DNA of 64,000 bases from Moritella sp. 24 (GCF_018219155.1 NZ_CP056123.1:3419505-3483504), one strand, 5' to 3'. Shown: positions 54,806-64,000, counted from the stretch's first letter. Numbers and translations: made by a program. Notes: generated by a model from the letters alone, not told the origin.

Positions 54806-56507
54806 CTTCTATCATCCATTCTTTAATTACTAATGCGGTTAAGTCCGGCTCATTGGCAACCAGTGCACGAACCGCTTCAAGCAAATCTTCATCTTTATGT
54901 AAATTAGGTAACTGTAGATGACCACTGCGCATAGCAAAGTCAGTATCTACATCGGTATCGGCAGTCAGCAATTGCATATCTTCATCGTTCTCGATTGCAC
55001 TGATACCTAAATCTAAATCTTCTTTATCTTCTTCAGGTTCACTGTTAATTAGGCGTTTAATCATCGGACGGATAATCGCCATGATTAATACCACAATAAC
55101 AATTAAACTCGCAGCAACACGTATCGCACGCCAAAACCACTCTTCTTCCCAAATAGGAAGTTCAGCCATCATCGCTAATTCAGGACGATTAAATGGGATC
55201 GCCACCACTTCGAGGCTATCACCACGGTTCACATTAAAACCCACACCGCCTTGTAATACACGGCGAATATTAGCAATTTCAGCTTGGCTACGAGGATCTC
55301 TAACTAATTCACCGTCAGCACCAACACTGTTAATGTAATCAATCGCGACAGAAACACTTAAGCGCTGTATTACACCTGTTTGTGATTTAGTGTGACTGAT
55401 GGTGGTATCAAGTTCGTAATTTCGAGTCGACTCTTTTTGTGATTGACCGACTGGACGTGCAGCAGCATTACCACCTTCCGCTTCTTCAGGAATATCAGCA
55501 TCAAGCGGTGGTTGATTGGTCAGTGCACCTGGTATTCCCTGAACCCCGTTACCTAATGATTGACGTTCTAATAACATCTCACTGCGAACAGCAGGTAAAT
55601 CAGGATTAAAACGTTTTTGAGTTTGTTCTCTTACGCTAAAATCCATTGATACATCAACTTCAGCGGTGTAGTTGTTTACCCCTAAAATTGGGATAAGAAT
55701 TGAATCGATTTTCTCACGGTACTCACGTTCATGGTTTTGCACCATTTCAAATTCACGTCGGCCTTGTGCAGCTAACATATCTTGACTACCAGAATTAAGT
55801 AAGCGTCCATTCTGATCGGTCAAAGTAACGCGCGTTGGTTCAAGCCCCTGAACGGCAGAAGCAACCAATTGCACCATTGAATCAATATTTTCTTGTGAGA
55901 TAGCACCGCTATTACGAACCGTTAATATCACGGTTGCACTGGGTTTTTTCTCGCGTTTTGCAAATACATTTTCTTTTGGAATAGCAAGTAGCACCTGTGC
56001 TTTTGACACATGCTTAAATTCTTCTAATGCGCGTGATATCTGACGTTCACGACCAAGCTTTAAACGTTCTTGTTCTACACGCTGACTCACACCAAAGCCC
56101 ATATCTTTCATTAAGATATCGTCACCTTGTAATTCAGTTGTCGTAAGTCCTGAACGGCGTAATTGTAATTTAATATCTTGGTACTGCTCTGCAGGAACAG
56201 AAACGGTATCACCATTAATTTTATATTCTATTTTCTGCTGGTCTAAAAATTCGAGGGTTTCAATGAGTTCTGCAGTTTGATACGTGCCTAACGGACGCAT
56301 TTCAGGTTCTTTACCCCAGAGTAAAATAAATACCACTAAGGTTAGCGAGATCGCTAATGCGAGGATAAGAATGATTTGACGTAAGATATCAGCATTAGAA
56401 AAGAACCCAAATGCTGAGCTTTTTTGCTCATTCTCATCTAATTGCGCGAGATCATCGCCCATATCGTTATTGCTTACGATACCTGTATTTGAAGCCGTTT
56501 CAGCCAC
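54798..56507 (-). CDS. fliF: Flagellar MS-ring protein FliF
   Basis: FliF forms the MS ring. Membrane segments lie at about residues 40-63 and 455-478; between them are the ring-building motifs (QKIEYKINGDTVSVPAEQYQ, FAKREKKPSATVIL). The C-terminal tail (LVANEPDLTALVIKEWM) is the FliG-binding helix. 569 aa, close to E. coli FliF (552). It follows fliE after 22 bases. Confidence 0.96.
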   Translation of the reverse strand: MAETASNTGIVSNNDMGDDLAQLDENEQKSSAFGFFSNADILRQIILILALAISLTLVVFILLWGKEPEMRPLGTYQTAELIETLEFLDQQKIEYKINGDTVSVPAEQYQDIKLQLRRSGLTTTELQGDDILMKDMGFGVSQRVEQERLKLGRERQISRALEEFKHVSKAQVLLAIPKENVFAKREKKPSATVILTVRNSGAISQENIDSMVQLVASAVQGLEPTRVTLTDQNGRLLNSGSQDMLAAQGRREFEMVQNHEREYREKIDSILIPILGVNNYTAEVDVSMDFSVREQTQKRFNPDLPAVRSEMLLERQSLGNGVQGIPGALTNQPPLDADIPEEAEGGNAAARPVGQSQKESTRNYELDTTISHTKSQTGVIQRLSVSVAIDYINSVGADGELVRDPRSQAEIANIRRVLQGGVGFNVNRGDSLEVVAIPFNRPELAMMAELPIWEEEWFWRAIRVAASLIVIVVLIMAIIRPMIKRLINSEPEEDKEDLDLGISAIENDEDMQLLTADTDVDTDFAMRSGHLQLPNLHKDEDLLEAVRALVANEPDLTALVIKEWMIEDA

Positions 56508-56529
56508 AGAGTTACTCCTTTACCCGAGA

Positions 56530-56859
56530 TTAAACAGGCATACTCATTATTTCTTTATAAGATTCGATCAATTTATTACGAACCTGTACCGTAGCATCGA
56601 ATGCCACCCCTGATTTTTGCGATGCTATCATAACATCACTTAGGGATACACTGCGATCACCTTGATCAAAACGTGTACGCAAATCACCGGTATTTTGTTG
56701 TAATCCGTTCACATTTTCCATTGCTTGCTGCAACATATCACCAAAACTAGCTGATGTCGTGGTTGGTGCTTTTACCGCTGTTGGGTCGGCTTCAAATTTA
56801 GTCGCCTGTAACGACATGCTTTGCATTTCAGAGTAAAGGTTATTGGCTGCAATGTTCAT
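56530..56859 (-). CDS. fliE: Flagellar hook-basal body complex protein FliE
   Basis: FliE is the rod adaptor between the MS ring and the rod, and the first export substrate. The 109-aa protein has a C-terminal family motif (VMIASQKSGVAFDATVQVRN and LIESYKEIMSMPV). It is first in fliEFGHIJ, with a sigma54 site about 45 bases upstream. Confidence 0.95.
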   Translation of the reverse strand: MNIAANNLYSEMQSMSLQATKFEADPTAVKAPTTTSASFGDMLQQAMENVNGLQQNTGDLRTRFDQGDRSVSLSDVMIASQKSGVAFDATVQVRNKLIESYKEIMSMPV

Positions 56860-56898
56860 TGATTATCCTTGTTGTCATATTTTTGACCTACCCTAACA

Positions 56899-56916
56899 AA
56901 GCAATTAATATGCCAA
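56899..56916 (-). promoter_or_regulatory. Sigma54 promoter of fliE
   Basis: TTGGCATATTAATTGCTT on the minus strand has GG-N10-GC spacing and only one clear mismatch in the -24/-12 elements (TGGCAT for TGGCAC). It lies directly after the flrC terminator and about 40 bases before fliE. Confidence 0.88.
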
Positions 56917-56919
56917 TAA

Positions 56920-56953
56920 AAAAGGCCGCAATTTCAACGAATTGCGGCCTTTT
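56920..56953 (-). terminator. Terminator of flrBC
   Basis: A perfect 14-bp stem, AAAAGGCCGCAATT with AATTGCGGCCTTTT, a 6-base loop and a T-run on the minus strand. It insulates flrBC from fliE. Confidence 0.92.
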
Positions 56954-56980
56954 CTTGTTTACTGATAATATTTCAAATCA

Positions 56981-58372
56981 TTAAGCTGGTATTTCAATTC
57001 CTAGCTCACGCATTTTTGCTAACTTATAGCGCAGTGTACGGGGACTAATACCTAAATTTTCTGACACGTCTTTTCGCACACCATTACAATCAATCAAGGT
57101 TTCTAAAATAATTTGATATTCTTGCTGACGTAACTCATTACCCAATGGCTTATTTGCGAACTCTGCAGTTTGTGCTGGTATTTCAGCGTTAACCTGCAAT
57201 TGCGGAGCTTGCCCTTCAGGTGCTGAGGCGCGAAAATCAGCAAGCGAAAAATCTTCTAAAATAAGATCTTCATTTTTCACTTTGCCATCGACAGCTAAGA
57301 TCATCGCACGTTGAATAACATTATCTAGCTCACGGACATTACCAGGCCAATGATAGATCTGCAGTTTGCTTTTAGCACAATCAAGTAACTCTAACGTAGG
57401 TATATTATTTTGCTTACAGTGTGATTTAAGCAAGTGCTCTGCAATCGGTAAAATATCACCTTTACGTTCAGTTAAAGGTAACCACGCTAATGGGAATACA
57501 TTTAAGCGGTAGTACAAATCTTCTCTAAAGTCACCATTGGCAACCGCTTGCTTCATATTACGATTGCTTGTCGCAATAACACGTACATTCAGCTTAACCG
57601 TTTTACGGCTACCTAAACGCTCGACTTCACGTTCCTGTAATACCCGTAATAATTTAACCTGTAGCGCTAACGCCATTTCTGATATTTCATCTAATAAAAT
57701 CGTGCCGTTTTGAGCCTGCTCAAATTTACCAGGACATGCTTGTATCGCACCAGTAAAGGCCCCTTTTTCATAGCCAAACAACGTTGCTTCAAGCATGTTT
57801 TCAGGGATCGCCGCGCAGTTAATTGCCACAAATGGACCATCATAACGCATCGAATTATCATGAATATAACGGGATAGTACTTCTTTACCCGTACCACTTG
57901 GGCCGGTCACCATCACTGTTGCATCTGATTTAGCCACTTTACGCGCTAAGCTTAATAACTGCTCTGTTTTCTCATCACCATAGCAAGGTGTACGTTTTGC
58001 TATCTTTTGTGGTGGTACATAACGGCCAACTTGATTGATCAAAACTTCCGGAGAAAAAGGTTTACCAATATAGTCCACAGCACCACTGCGCATTGCTGCA
58101 ACAGCATCGTCGACTTTTGCGTAAGCGGTCATTAGCAACACAGGTAACTCAGGGTATTTCTGCTTAATATTGTGTAATAACGTTAACCCGCTCATGCCAC
58201 CCATTTGGATATCACTCACGACCATATCATAGGTCTTTTTACCTAATGCAATCAGTGCGCTTTCGCCACTATCAACTTCATCACATTCATAACCAGCCAT
58301 TAATAAGGTATCAACCAAGGCTTCACGAAGACCGAGATCATCTTCAACAACAAGAATTTGAGAATGGGACAT
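56981..58372 (-). CDS. flrC: Sigma54-dependent response regulator FlrC (FleR)
   Basis: FlrC activates class III flagellar operons with sigma54. Receiver domain: phospho-acceptor Asp54 in VVSDIQMGG. AAA+ domain: Walker A GPSGTGKE (about 157-164), sigma54-contacting GAFTGA (204-209). A Fis-type HTH ends it (CNGVRKDVSENLGISPRTLR). 463 aa. It follows flrB after three bases, and a strong terminator lies after it. Confidence 0.95.
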   Translation of the reverse strand: MSHSQILVVEDDLGLREALVDTLLMAGYECDEVDSGESALIALGKKTYDMVVSDIQMGGMSGLTLLHNIKQKYPELPVLLMTAYAKVDDAVAAMRSGAVDYIGKPFSPEVLINQVGRYVPPQKIAKRTPCYGDEKTEQLLSLARKVAKSDATVMVTGPSGTGKEVLSRYIHDNSMRYDGPFVAINCAAIPENMLEATLFGYEKGAFTGAIQACPGKFEQAQNGTILLDEISEMALALQVKLLRVLQEREVERLGSRKTVKLNVRVIATSNRNMKQAVANGDFREDLYYRLNVFPLAWLPLTERKGDILPIAEHLLKSHCKQNNIPTLELLDCAKSKLQIYHWPGNVRELDNVIQRAMILAVDGKVKNEDLILEDFSLADFRASAPEGQAPQLQVNAEIPAQTAEFANKPLGNELRQQEYQIILETLIDCNGVRKDVSENLGISPRTLRYKLAKMRELGIEIPA

Positions 58373-58375
58373 ATA

Positions 58376-59431
58376 TTATCCGCCTATTACCATTGGTTGA
58401 GGTTCTGCTACGCGATGTAGCGGTACGATTATACTAAAACTACTGCCTTCACCTTCAGTTGAATCTAACTCCAAACTACCTTGGTGAGCTTTTACCACAC
58501 TTTGCACAACCGCCAAGCCTAAACCAGTGCCTTGTGATTTAGTGGTAAAGAAAGGTTCTAAAATCTTTATTTGCATTGCCTTCGAGATCCCAGGGCCATC
58601 ATCAGATACAACAATAGCGACTTTGTCATCACCTGATCTAATTGCAGAGATTGCAAGGTTGGCACCTTGCCCACACGCATGTAATGCATTTTGTATTAGG
58701 TTACCAATCGCACTTGAGAGTGCATTACGATTGGCTAAAATTAATAAATCCGGTTCAGGTAATGTCACCTGCATTTTACTGCCCGTTTGCAACATCATGG
58801 CTTCACTACCAGCTTGCACTTGTACTAATAAATTTTGTAGCGAAATCTCTTCAACCACTAAATCTTTACCTGTGCGCGCAAATAGCAGCATGTCGTTAAC
58901 CTGATTTTCTAAATCATTAAGACGCTGAATAAGCTTGCTCTGAAAACGTTGCTTTGATGCAGGTGGTAAATTGGGGTTCGCAAGATTAGAGCCATATAGT
59001 AATGCCGCAGACAAGGGGGTACGTATTTGATGTGCCAGTGATGCGACCATTCGACCCAATGATGATAATTGTTTCATATGGCTTACACGCTCTTGTAGAT
59101 GGCGTGTATAAGTTAGGTCTGTCAGCATGATAAGCTGGCCCGGCTGTGAGCCGAGTGTCGTAATAGAAAGCTGTACTTTACAGCCATTCTTCAATGATAT
59201 CTCATGTCCATCATCTGCTTTAGGAGTAAATGCCCGCTGAATTACATCCATCCAGCGTGCGCCCATTAACGGCTCACCCAGTAATTGCACAGCCACTTTG
59301 TTAACTTCAATGACAATACCATTGCCATCAAGAATCACTAAACCTGACGGTAATGCCTGCACTAACTTTTCACTGCGATCTTTGTGTGCCCGCAGTGCTG
59401 CTAATTCGCCTGGATAAGATTCTTGTACCAT
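58376..59431 (-). CDS. flrB: Sensor histidine kinase FlrB (FleS)
   Basis: FlrB is the cytoplasmic kinase that phosphorylates FlrC. A PAS-like domain is at about residues 20-110, the phosphorylated His134 lies in SLAHQIRTPLSAALLY, and HATPase motifs include NLIQNALHA, DDGPGIS and GTGLGLAVVQ. There are no membrane segments. 351 aa. It is preceded by a sigma54 site. Confidence 0.94.
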   Translation of the reverse strand: MVQESYPGELAALRAHKDRSEKLVQALPSGLVILDGNGIVIEVNKVAVQLLGEPLMGARWMDVIQRAFTPKADDGHEISLKNGCKVQLSITTLGSQPGQLIMLTDLTYTRHLQERVSHMKQLSSLGRMVASLAHQIRTPLSAALLYGSNLANPNLPPASKQRFQSKLIQRLNDLENQVNDMLLFARTGKDLVVEEISLQNLLVQVQAGSEAMMLQTGSKMQVTLPEPDLLILANRNALSSAIGNLIQNALHACGQGANLAISAIRSGDDKVAIVVSDDGPGISKAMQIKILEPFFTTKSQGTGLGLAVVQSVVKAHQGSLELDSTEGEGSSFSIIVPLHRVAEPQPMVIGG

Positions 59432-59468
59432 GGTAGTACTCCGCTAAAAAATTGACTCATGCCTAACA

Positions 59469-59486
59469 ATGCATTTAGTGTGCCAA
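59469..59486 (-). promoter_or_regulatory. Sigma54 promoter of flrBC
   Basis: TTGGCACACTAAATGCAT on the minus strand has a perfect TGGCAC -24 and ATGC for TTGC at -12, with GG-N10-GC spacing. It lies about 40 bases before flrB and just downstream of the flrA terminator. FlrA is the expected activator. Confidence 0.88.
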
Positions 59487-59520
59487 TTAATTTATTTTCA
59501 TAACACCATGTTTTAAAACT

Positions 59521-59550
59521 AAAAAAGCCCAACTTAATGTTGAGCTTTTT
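59521..59550 (-). terminator. Terminator of flrA
   Basis: AAAAAAGCCCAAC (59521-59533) pairs with GTTGAGCTTTTT (59539-59550), with one G-T pair in the minus-strand RNA and T-runs in both directions. It follows the flrA stop by about 50 bases. Confidence 0.87.
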
Positions 59551-59596
59551 GGTTTGAATTATAACAAATTACAATTTTATGTTTATTTACACCCAG

Positions 59597-61066
59597 TTAG
59601 GTCTCTTTTTGTAATCCGTATTTACGCATTTTCTCAACGAGGGTTGTACGACGCATGCCTAATTGATCTGCTGCGCGCGCGACAACATGCGCTTGTTGAT
59701 CGAGCGCCTGCTTAATCATATCAATTTCAAATTCAGCTAACATTTCTTTGAGGTTCACCCCCGTTTCAGGCAAGCTGCTTGGCATCGAGAAAAAGCCATC
59801 TTCTTGTGGTTCTTCTTCAACATCAGCAAAGATATCATCACTAAACATCGCAGAAATAGCATCACGTTCAGCTAACTCACTCGGTAGTTCATGATTACCA
59901 TTCTGGCTTTCACCGTCATCATTATAGCGATACTTCGCAGGCAGTTCGGCAATATCAACAATATTACCCGCGGTCATGATAAGTAGACGTTCGATCAAGT
60001 TAGATAACTCACGAACATTACCGGGCCATGAATGCTGCATTAACGATTCCATTGCCCGTTGCGTAAATAAGATAGTCGCATCGTGCTCGGCTTCGTGTCT
60101 ACGTAACAATTCTTGGATCAATAATGGAATATCGTCTGGGCGTTCGCGTAACGCTGGACTTTCAATTGGGAATACATTTAAACGATAAAATAAGTCTTCA
60201 CGGAATTCACCGTCAATGATCATCTGTTCTAAATTACGGTGAGTCGCAGCAATAACCCTCACATCGGCTTTAATTGCTTTACTGCCGCCCACACGTTCAA
60301 AAATACGTTCTTGTAAGACACGTAATAATTTAACTTGCATCGGTTGTGGCATATCACCAATTTCATCAAGAAATAGCGTACCACCAGTCGCCAATTCAAA
60401 ACGGCCTTTACGAGCAGAAAATGCGCCCGTAAATGCACCCTTTTCATGACCAAATAATTCACTCTCTAACAATTCAGCTGGAATAGCACCACAGTTAACC
60501 GGTACAAAAGGCCCATCGCTACGTGATGAAGCATCATGAATTGAACGAGCGATCACTTCTTTACCAGTACCAGATTCACCCAAAACTAAAACATTTGCGC
60601 CTTTTGACGCTACTTGTGTAATAAGATGGCGTACACTTTGAATTGCATCTCCACGACCAACCAACTGCTTAATTAATGCTTTTGAAGCCGATGCTGATTG
60701 ACCTAATTTACTCGCGACACATTGACGATAAGATTGGCAACGTCCAAGTAATAGCGTCAGTTGTTGATAAGAAAAAGGATGCTCAATGTGACCAATAAGA
60801 TTACCTTGTTCTGATACAATTGCTTCAGCACCAAAGGTCAAAAACGGATTCATTGGATTCGCATCAAGTAGTGCGGACAATTCTTTTTTTGAATAGTGTT
60901 CTGAAGAAACAATCACACTGTTTGCAGCAAGTTCGATACTTGCATTAATATCAATATGGGAGTCGTAGCTCTGCCATGCTTCACCAAGAAATGACAATAT
61001 CGTTTCTAAATTTTGTCTGCGTTCAATATTCTCATCAATGACAAAAACTGACTTAGTAGTATCCAT
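59597..61066 (-). CDS. flrA: Master flagellar regulator FlrA (FleQ)
   Basis: FlrA is the top sigma54 activator of the polar-flagellum hierarchy; orthologues are antagonised by c-di-GMP and by FlhG. The N-terminal receiver-like domain lacks the phospho-acceptor Asp (SVIVSSEHY at that strand), as expected for FlrA/FleQ. The AAA+ domain has Walker A GESGTGKE (about 163-170) and GAFTGA (210-215), and the C-terminal HTH reads [20 protein letters not shown]. 489 aa. Its upstream neighbour here is secF, not the fliS/flaI genes usual in Vibrio. Confidence 0.95.
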   Translation of the reverse strand: MDTTKSVFVIDENIERRQNLETILSFLGEAWQSYDSHIDINASIELAANSVIVSSEHYSKKELSALLDANPMNPFLTFGAEAIVSEQGNLIGHIEHPFSYQQLTLLLGRCQSYRQCVASKLGQSASASKALIKQLVGRGDAIQSVRHLITQVASKGANVLVLGESGTGKEVIARSIHDASSRSDGPFVPVNCGAIPAELLESELFGHEKGAFTGAFSARKGRFELATGGTLFLDEIGDMPQPMQVKLLRVLQERIFERVGGSKAIKADVRVIAATHRNLEQMIIDGEFREDLFYRLNVFPIESPALRERPDDIPLLIQELLRRHEAEHDATILFTQRAMESLMQHSWPGNVRELSNLIERLLIMTAGNIVDIAELPAKYRYNDDGESQNGNHELPSELAERDAISAMFSDDIFADVEEEPQEDGFFSMPSSLPETGVNLKEMLAEFEIDMIKQALDQQAHVVARAADQLGMRRTTLVEKMRKYGLQKET

Positions 61067-61103
61067 ATTACAGCCTGCGCTAAACCTTACTTAAACTTAA
61101 AAT

Positions 61104-61131
61104 ATAATAAGCACAACTAACCTATTGTTAA
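61104..61131 (-). promoter_or_regulatory. Predicted sigma70 promoter of flrA
   Basis: On the minus strand TTAACA-N16-TATTAT differs from consensus at one position in each hexamer. It lies about 40 bases before flrA. Sigma70 control is expected for the top regulator. Confidence 0.5.
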
Positions 61132-61286
61132 TAGTGCGTCAAAAATCAACATCCGCCAATTAATTGACATGGCTATAGTACACATTCCTAAATCAAGATG
61201 AAACCATCTCTGGAGCTAATTAGAAATTAGGCTAAAAATAGTCCGCTCTATATCACACAATCTAAAGATAGATCTGCAATAACCAA

Positions 61287-61321
61287 TAAGCGTGTCAGTG
61301 CTTCGTAAACCAACACGCTTA
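61287..61321 (-). terminator. Hairpin after secF
   Basis: TAAGCGTGT (61287-61295) pairs perfectly with ACACGCTTA (61313-61321). The T-tract on the minus strand is weak (TTATTGGTT). It separates secDF from the flrA promoter. Confidence 0.6.
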
Positions 61322-61333
61322 AATTAACGGCAA

Positions 61334-62251
61334 TTAATAAGACGAGTTATCGACTGAAAGTACCTCTTCGACTTCACTCACTTGGTAATGGCTGGCATTC
61401 AATCCCCAAAACTCAGGCAGGGTCGTCGCTACAGCAACCGATGACCATGTGCCTACAACTAAGCCAATAAACATCGCAGTAGAAAATCCATCTAAAGGAC
61501 CACCACCCAATAACCATAATGCCGAAACTGTCATTAACGTGGTGCCAGATGTCACCATCGTACGAGAAATAGTGGCCGAAATAGCCGAGTTATTCACCTC
61601 TGCAATTGTTAATGTCGGCTTCAAGATAAGTAACTCTCGGATACGATCACCGATAATAATCGAATCATTCAATGAATAACCAATGATCGCCAATATCGCC
61701 GCAAACACAGTTAAGTTGAATTCAAGTTGAAACGCAGCAAATACCCCCAATACAAATAAAACATCATGAACCAAGGCAAATAATGCGCCAGATGCAAGAC
61801 GCCATTCAAAGCGATAGCTAAGGTAGGCCATAATGCATAACATTGAAATTAATAATGCTAGTCCGCCTTGTTCTGCAAGTTCTTGCCCGACCTGCGAACC
61901 AACAATACTGCTATTAAGTACTTGTACATCTGTCACCAAGGGCGCAAGCACAACCTTAATATCGGGAATGCCCATACCTACCGCAGGTTCTGCATAACGT
62001 AAGATCCAGCGTCCTAATTCACCGCCTTCAATGACGCTGACATGTTGATTAAGCGCCGACTGTAATAAGGGGGTTATCTCACTCACGGTGATAGTAGGAT
62101 CAAGTTGTACTTCGGTAATGACACCACCGGTAAAGTCGAGCCCCCAGTTAAGTCCATTAACACTAATAAAAGTTATTGCTATCAACATAAATACCACGGA
62201 AATGGCACTGCTGATATAACGTAATTTACTGCCGTTCGTTATTGTATTCAT
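61334..62251 (-). CDS. secF: Protein translocase subunit SecF
   Basis: SecF works with SecD to pull translocating proteins into the periplasm using the proton or sodium gradient. It shows the first-helix end GLDFTGGV, a periplasmic domain, and the C-terminal membrane bundle with GYSLNDSIIIGDRIREL, where most SecF proteins have VFDRIREN-type sequence. 305 aa. Two bases separate it from secD. It lies next to flrA, not obviously near yajC/tgt, so it might be a second SecDF set. Confidence 0.92.
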   Translation of the reverse strand: MNTITNGSKLRYISSAISVVFMLIAITFISVNGLNWGLDFTGGVITEVQLDPTITVSEITPLLQSALNQHVSVIEGGELGRWILRYAEPAVGMGIPDIKVVLAPLVTDVQVLNSSIVGSQVGQELAEQGGLALLISMLCIMAYLSYRFEWRLASGALFALVHDVLFVLGVFAAFQLEFNLTVFAAILAIIGYSLNDSIIIGDRIRELLILKPTLTIAEVNNSAISATISRTMVTSGTTLMTVSALWLLGGGPLDGFSTAMFIGLVVGTWSSVAVATTLPEFWGLNASHYQVSEVEEVLSVDNSSY

Positions 62252-62253
62252 GA

Positions 62254-64000
62254 CTATACCTTTAAGTCATGACGAGTATCACGACCCCATAATTTATTGA
62301 TTAATGCACGGGAAACAAAAATACCTGTAAACATACTGGTCAAAATACCTAAACCCAGTGTTAACGCGAAGCCTTGAACAGGCCCCTGCCCAATGGAATA
62401 CAGTACAATGGCAATAATTAATGTCGTAATATTGGCATCAACAATGGTGCTAAACGCACTATCAAAACCACTATTAATTGCTTGAGCAAAACTCCGCCCT
62501 TCCCTCAACTTGTCACGAATACGTTCAAATACCAGTACGTTGGTATCAACAGCCATACCAACAGTCAGTACTAACCCTGCAATACCGGGTAATGTTAATA
62601 CCGCACCTGGAATTAGCGCTAATAAACCAAATAACATAATGATATTAGCCAGTAGCGCAACATTCGCAATCCAGCCTAATCGACGATACCATAAGGCCAT
62701 GAATATCAAAGTTAAGCCCAACCCTAACGCCAATGCAGAAAAGCCATTTTGAATATTTTCAGCCCCCAGAGATGGACCAATTGTTCTTTCTTCAACAATG
62801 GTAACAGGGGCTGTTAACGAGCCTGCACGTAATAATAAAGCTAACTCCTGCGCATCCCCCATACTGCCTGCACCTGTTATTCTAAACTGGCTGCCTAACT
62901 GCGCTTGGATAGTGGCGACACTAATAACCTTATTGGTTTTTTTGGTCGTGCCATCAAGATTACGGCTGTATTCGCTGTATAACGTCGCCATCGGATTACC
63001 AATATTGTGCTTGGTAAAATTCGACATCTTTTTTCCACCGGCATTATCTAACGTAATATTAACCTGTGCAGCGCCCATCTCACCAACACTGGCGCGGGCA
63101 TCAATAATATGTTCACCACCTAAAATAGCATCACGCGCAATACGGATTGGCGCTCCGTTATCACTATCGACCAACATGCTACCGCTGCTCACGGTTTTCA
63201 ACTCGTGAAATGCCAAACTCGCTGTCGCGCCAATAACATTTTTTGCAGTTGCAGGATCTTGTACGCCCGGTAACTCAATACGGATACGATGCTCACCTTG
63301 ACGCTGTACCATCGCCTCGGTAATACCAAGTTCGGTTATACGGCTACGCATTGTCTGCAAGTTTTGCTGTACCGTTAAATTAATAATTTCTGTTTTTTCA
63401 GATAACGGAATATTAACCCGAGCAAACAAACCTGACGTTTCAGTGACTTTCCATTGAGGGTAGTTTTTCTGTATTAATTTCAGCAACGTCACTTTTGCTT
63501 CGTCACTTGGAAACTTAATCGCGAGCGCATTACTACGCTCAATACTAAGACCGACACCGCGGATGCCCTTTTCACGAAAATCCGCCCGCAAGTTATCCTG
63601 TAACTGTTGAGCACGTATATTGAAAACAGGCTCCATATCAACATCCAGCAAAAACTGCACACCACCACGTAAGTCAAGTCCCAACTTTATCGGCTGTAAT
63701 CCCATTTGCTGTAACCATGAAGGCGCAGCTGAAACCAATGCCAATGTAGTATTATTACTCTCCGGTAATATTTTTTCGAGTACCGCTTTCGCACGTGTTT
63801 GTGCTGTTGATTCCGCCAATACAATCGTCGTTTGATCAGTACTTTGGTCAATACGAACTACTTCAATATGATTTTTTTCGAGCTGTTGTTTAAGCGTATA
63901 AATCATCGGCGCTGGAGTTTGCTTATGACTAATTTGCAGTGCCGAATCTTCACCATATAAGGTTGGAATCGCACTTAAGAGCATGATTAAAATTGTGCAG
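62254..64000 (-). CDS. secD: Protein translocase subunit SecD (5' end outside the window)
   Basis: SecD is the large SecDF subunit. TLYGEDSALQIS follows the first membrane helix, and the frame stays open past a Met codon at 63984 to the window edge (preceding residues C-T-I-L-I, still helix), so the true start lies beyond 64000. GLDLRGGVQFLLDVD is the family signature, and TM motifs such as LTVGMAVDTNVLVFERIRDK carry the conserved Asp used in ion coupling. About 580 residues are visible (E. coli SecD 615). Confidence 0.95.
   Translation of the reverse strand, partial: CTILIMLLSAIPTLYGEDSALQISHKQTPAPMIYTLKQQLEKNHIEVVRIDQSTDQTTIVLAESTAQTRAKAVLEKILPESNNTTLALVSAAPSWLQQMGLQPIKLGLDLRGGVQFLLDVDMEPVFNIRAQQLQDNLRADFREKGIRGVGLSIERSNALAIKFPSDEAKVTLLKLIQKNYPQWKVTETSGLFARVNIPLSEKTEIINLTVQQNLQTMRSRITELGITEAMVQRQGEHRIRIELPGVQDPATAKNVIGATASLAFHELKTVSSGSMLVDSDNGAPIRIARDAILGGEHIIDARASVGEMGAAQVNITLDNAGGKKMSNFTKHNIGNPMATLYSEYSRNLDGTTKKTNKVISVATIQAQLGSQFRITGAGSMGDAQELALLLRAGSLTAPVTIVEERTIGPSLGAENIQNGFSALALGLGLTLIFMALWYRRLGWIANVALLANIIMLFGLLALIPGAVLTLPGIAGLVLTVGMAVDTNVLVFERIRDKLREGRSFAQAINSGFDSAFSTIVDANITTLIIAIVLYSIGQGPVQGFALTLGLGILTSMFTGIFVSRALINKLWGRDTRHDLKV

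Overview
This window comes from the chromosome of an AT-rich (roughly 40% GC by eye) marine gammaproteobacterium. The polar-flagellum and chemotaxis order (flrABC, fliEFGHIJ, fliKLMNOPQR-flhB, flhAFG-fliA, cheYZAB-parC-parP-cheW) followed by a DUF2802 gene and ccmABCDEFGHI is the Vibrio/Shewanella/Moritella layout. My best guess is Moritella or a close psychrophilic relative; this rests on recognised protein families, not on a database search.

Layout. (1) 1-4.0 kb: the end of an outer-membrane-like protein, a GNAT acetyltransferase, ahpC-ahpF for peroxide detoxification behind an OxyR-like site, a frameshifted small ORF and a small exported protein. (2) 4.1-8.3 kb: aapJQMP, a general amino-acid ABC importer, with a hairpin terminator between the binding-protein and permease genes. 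(3) 8.3-9.3 kb: a gene-poor stretch with several stem-loops and an orphan 102-aa protein. (4) 9.4-11.3 kb: a short-chain dehydrogenase divergent from a LysR regulator. (5) 11.4-15.6 kb: glpABC, anaerobic glycerol-3-phosphate dehydrogenase, with GlpR-like and FNR-like sites. (6) 15.7-19.2 kb: a cold/RNA-remodelling group, dbpA, a CspA-type protein with a long leader, and rhlE. (7) 19.4-23.7 kb: a DUF3087 membrane protein, a stand-alone elongation factor G, and the ribosomal oxygenase roxA. (8) 23.9-31.0 kb: ccmABCDEFGHI for cytochrome c maturation. (9) 31.1-61.1 kb, all on the minus strand: the flagellar and chemotaxis cluster. (10) 61.3-64.0 kb: secF and the incomplete secD.

How it works together. 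FlrA, made from a sigma70-like promoter, should act with sigma54 at -24/-12 sites that are directly visible before flrB, fliE and, more weakly, flhA. FlrC, made from flrBC, would then act at the sigma54 site before fliK. The fliE and fliK operons build the basal body, switch and export gate. The flhA operon adds the export-gate protein FlhA, pole placement and number control (FlhF/FlhG), sigma28 (FliA), and the Che core with its ParC/ParP polar array-positioning system. The neighbouring ccm operon and glpABC point to a flexible respiratory chain.

Most of the window is conserved core genome. I found no phage, insertion sequence, CRISPR array, defence system, rRNA or tRNA, and nothing I can honestly call a new system. 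The best leads are the three-hairpin intergenic element at 8.76-8.87 kb, the exact 45-residue repeat in the CheA linker, the 11-glycine heptad-like run in FliH, the cspA leader with a small upstream ORF, and the regulatory sites listed below.
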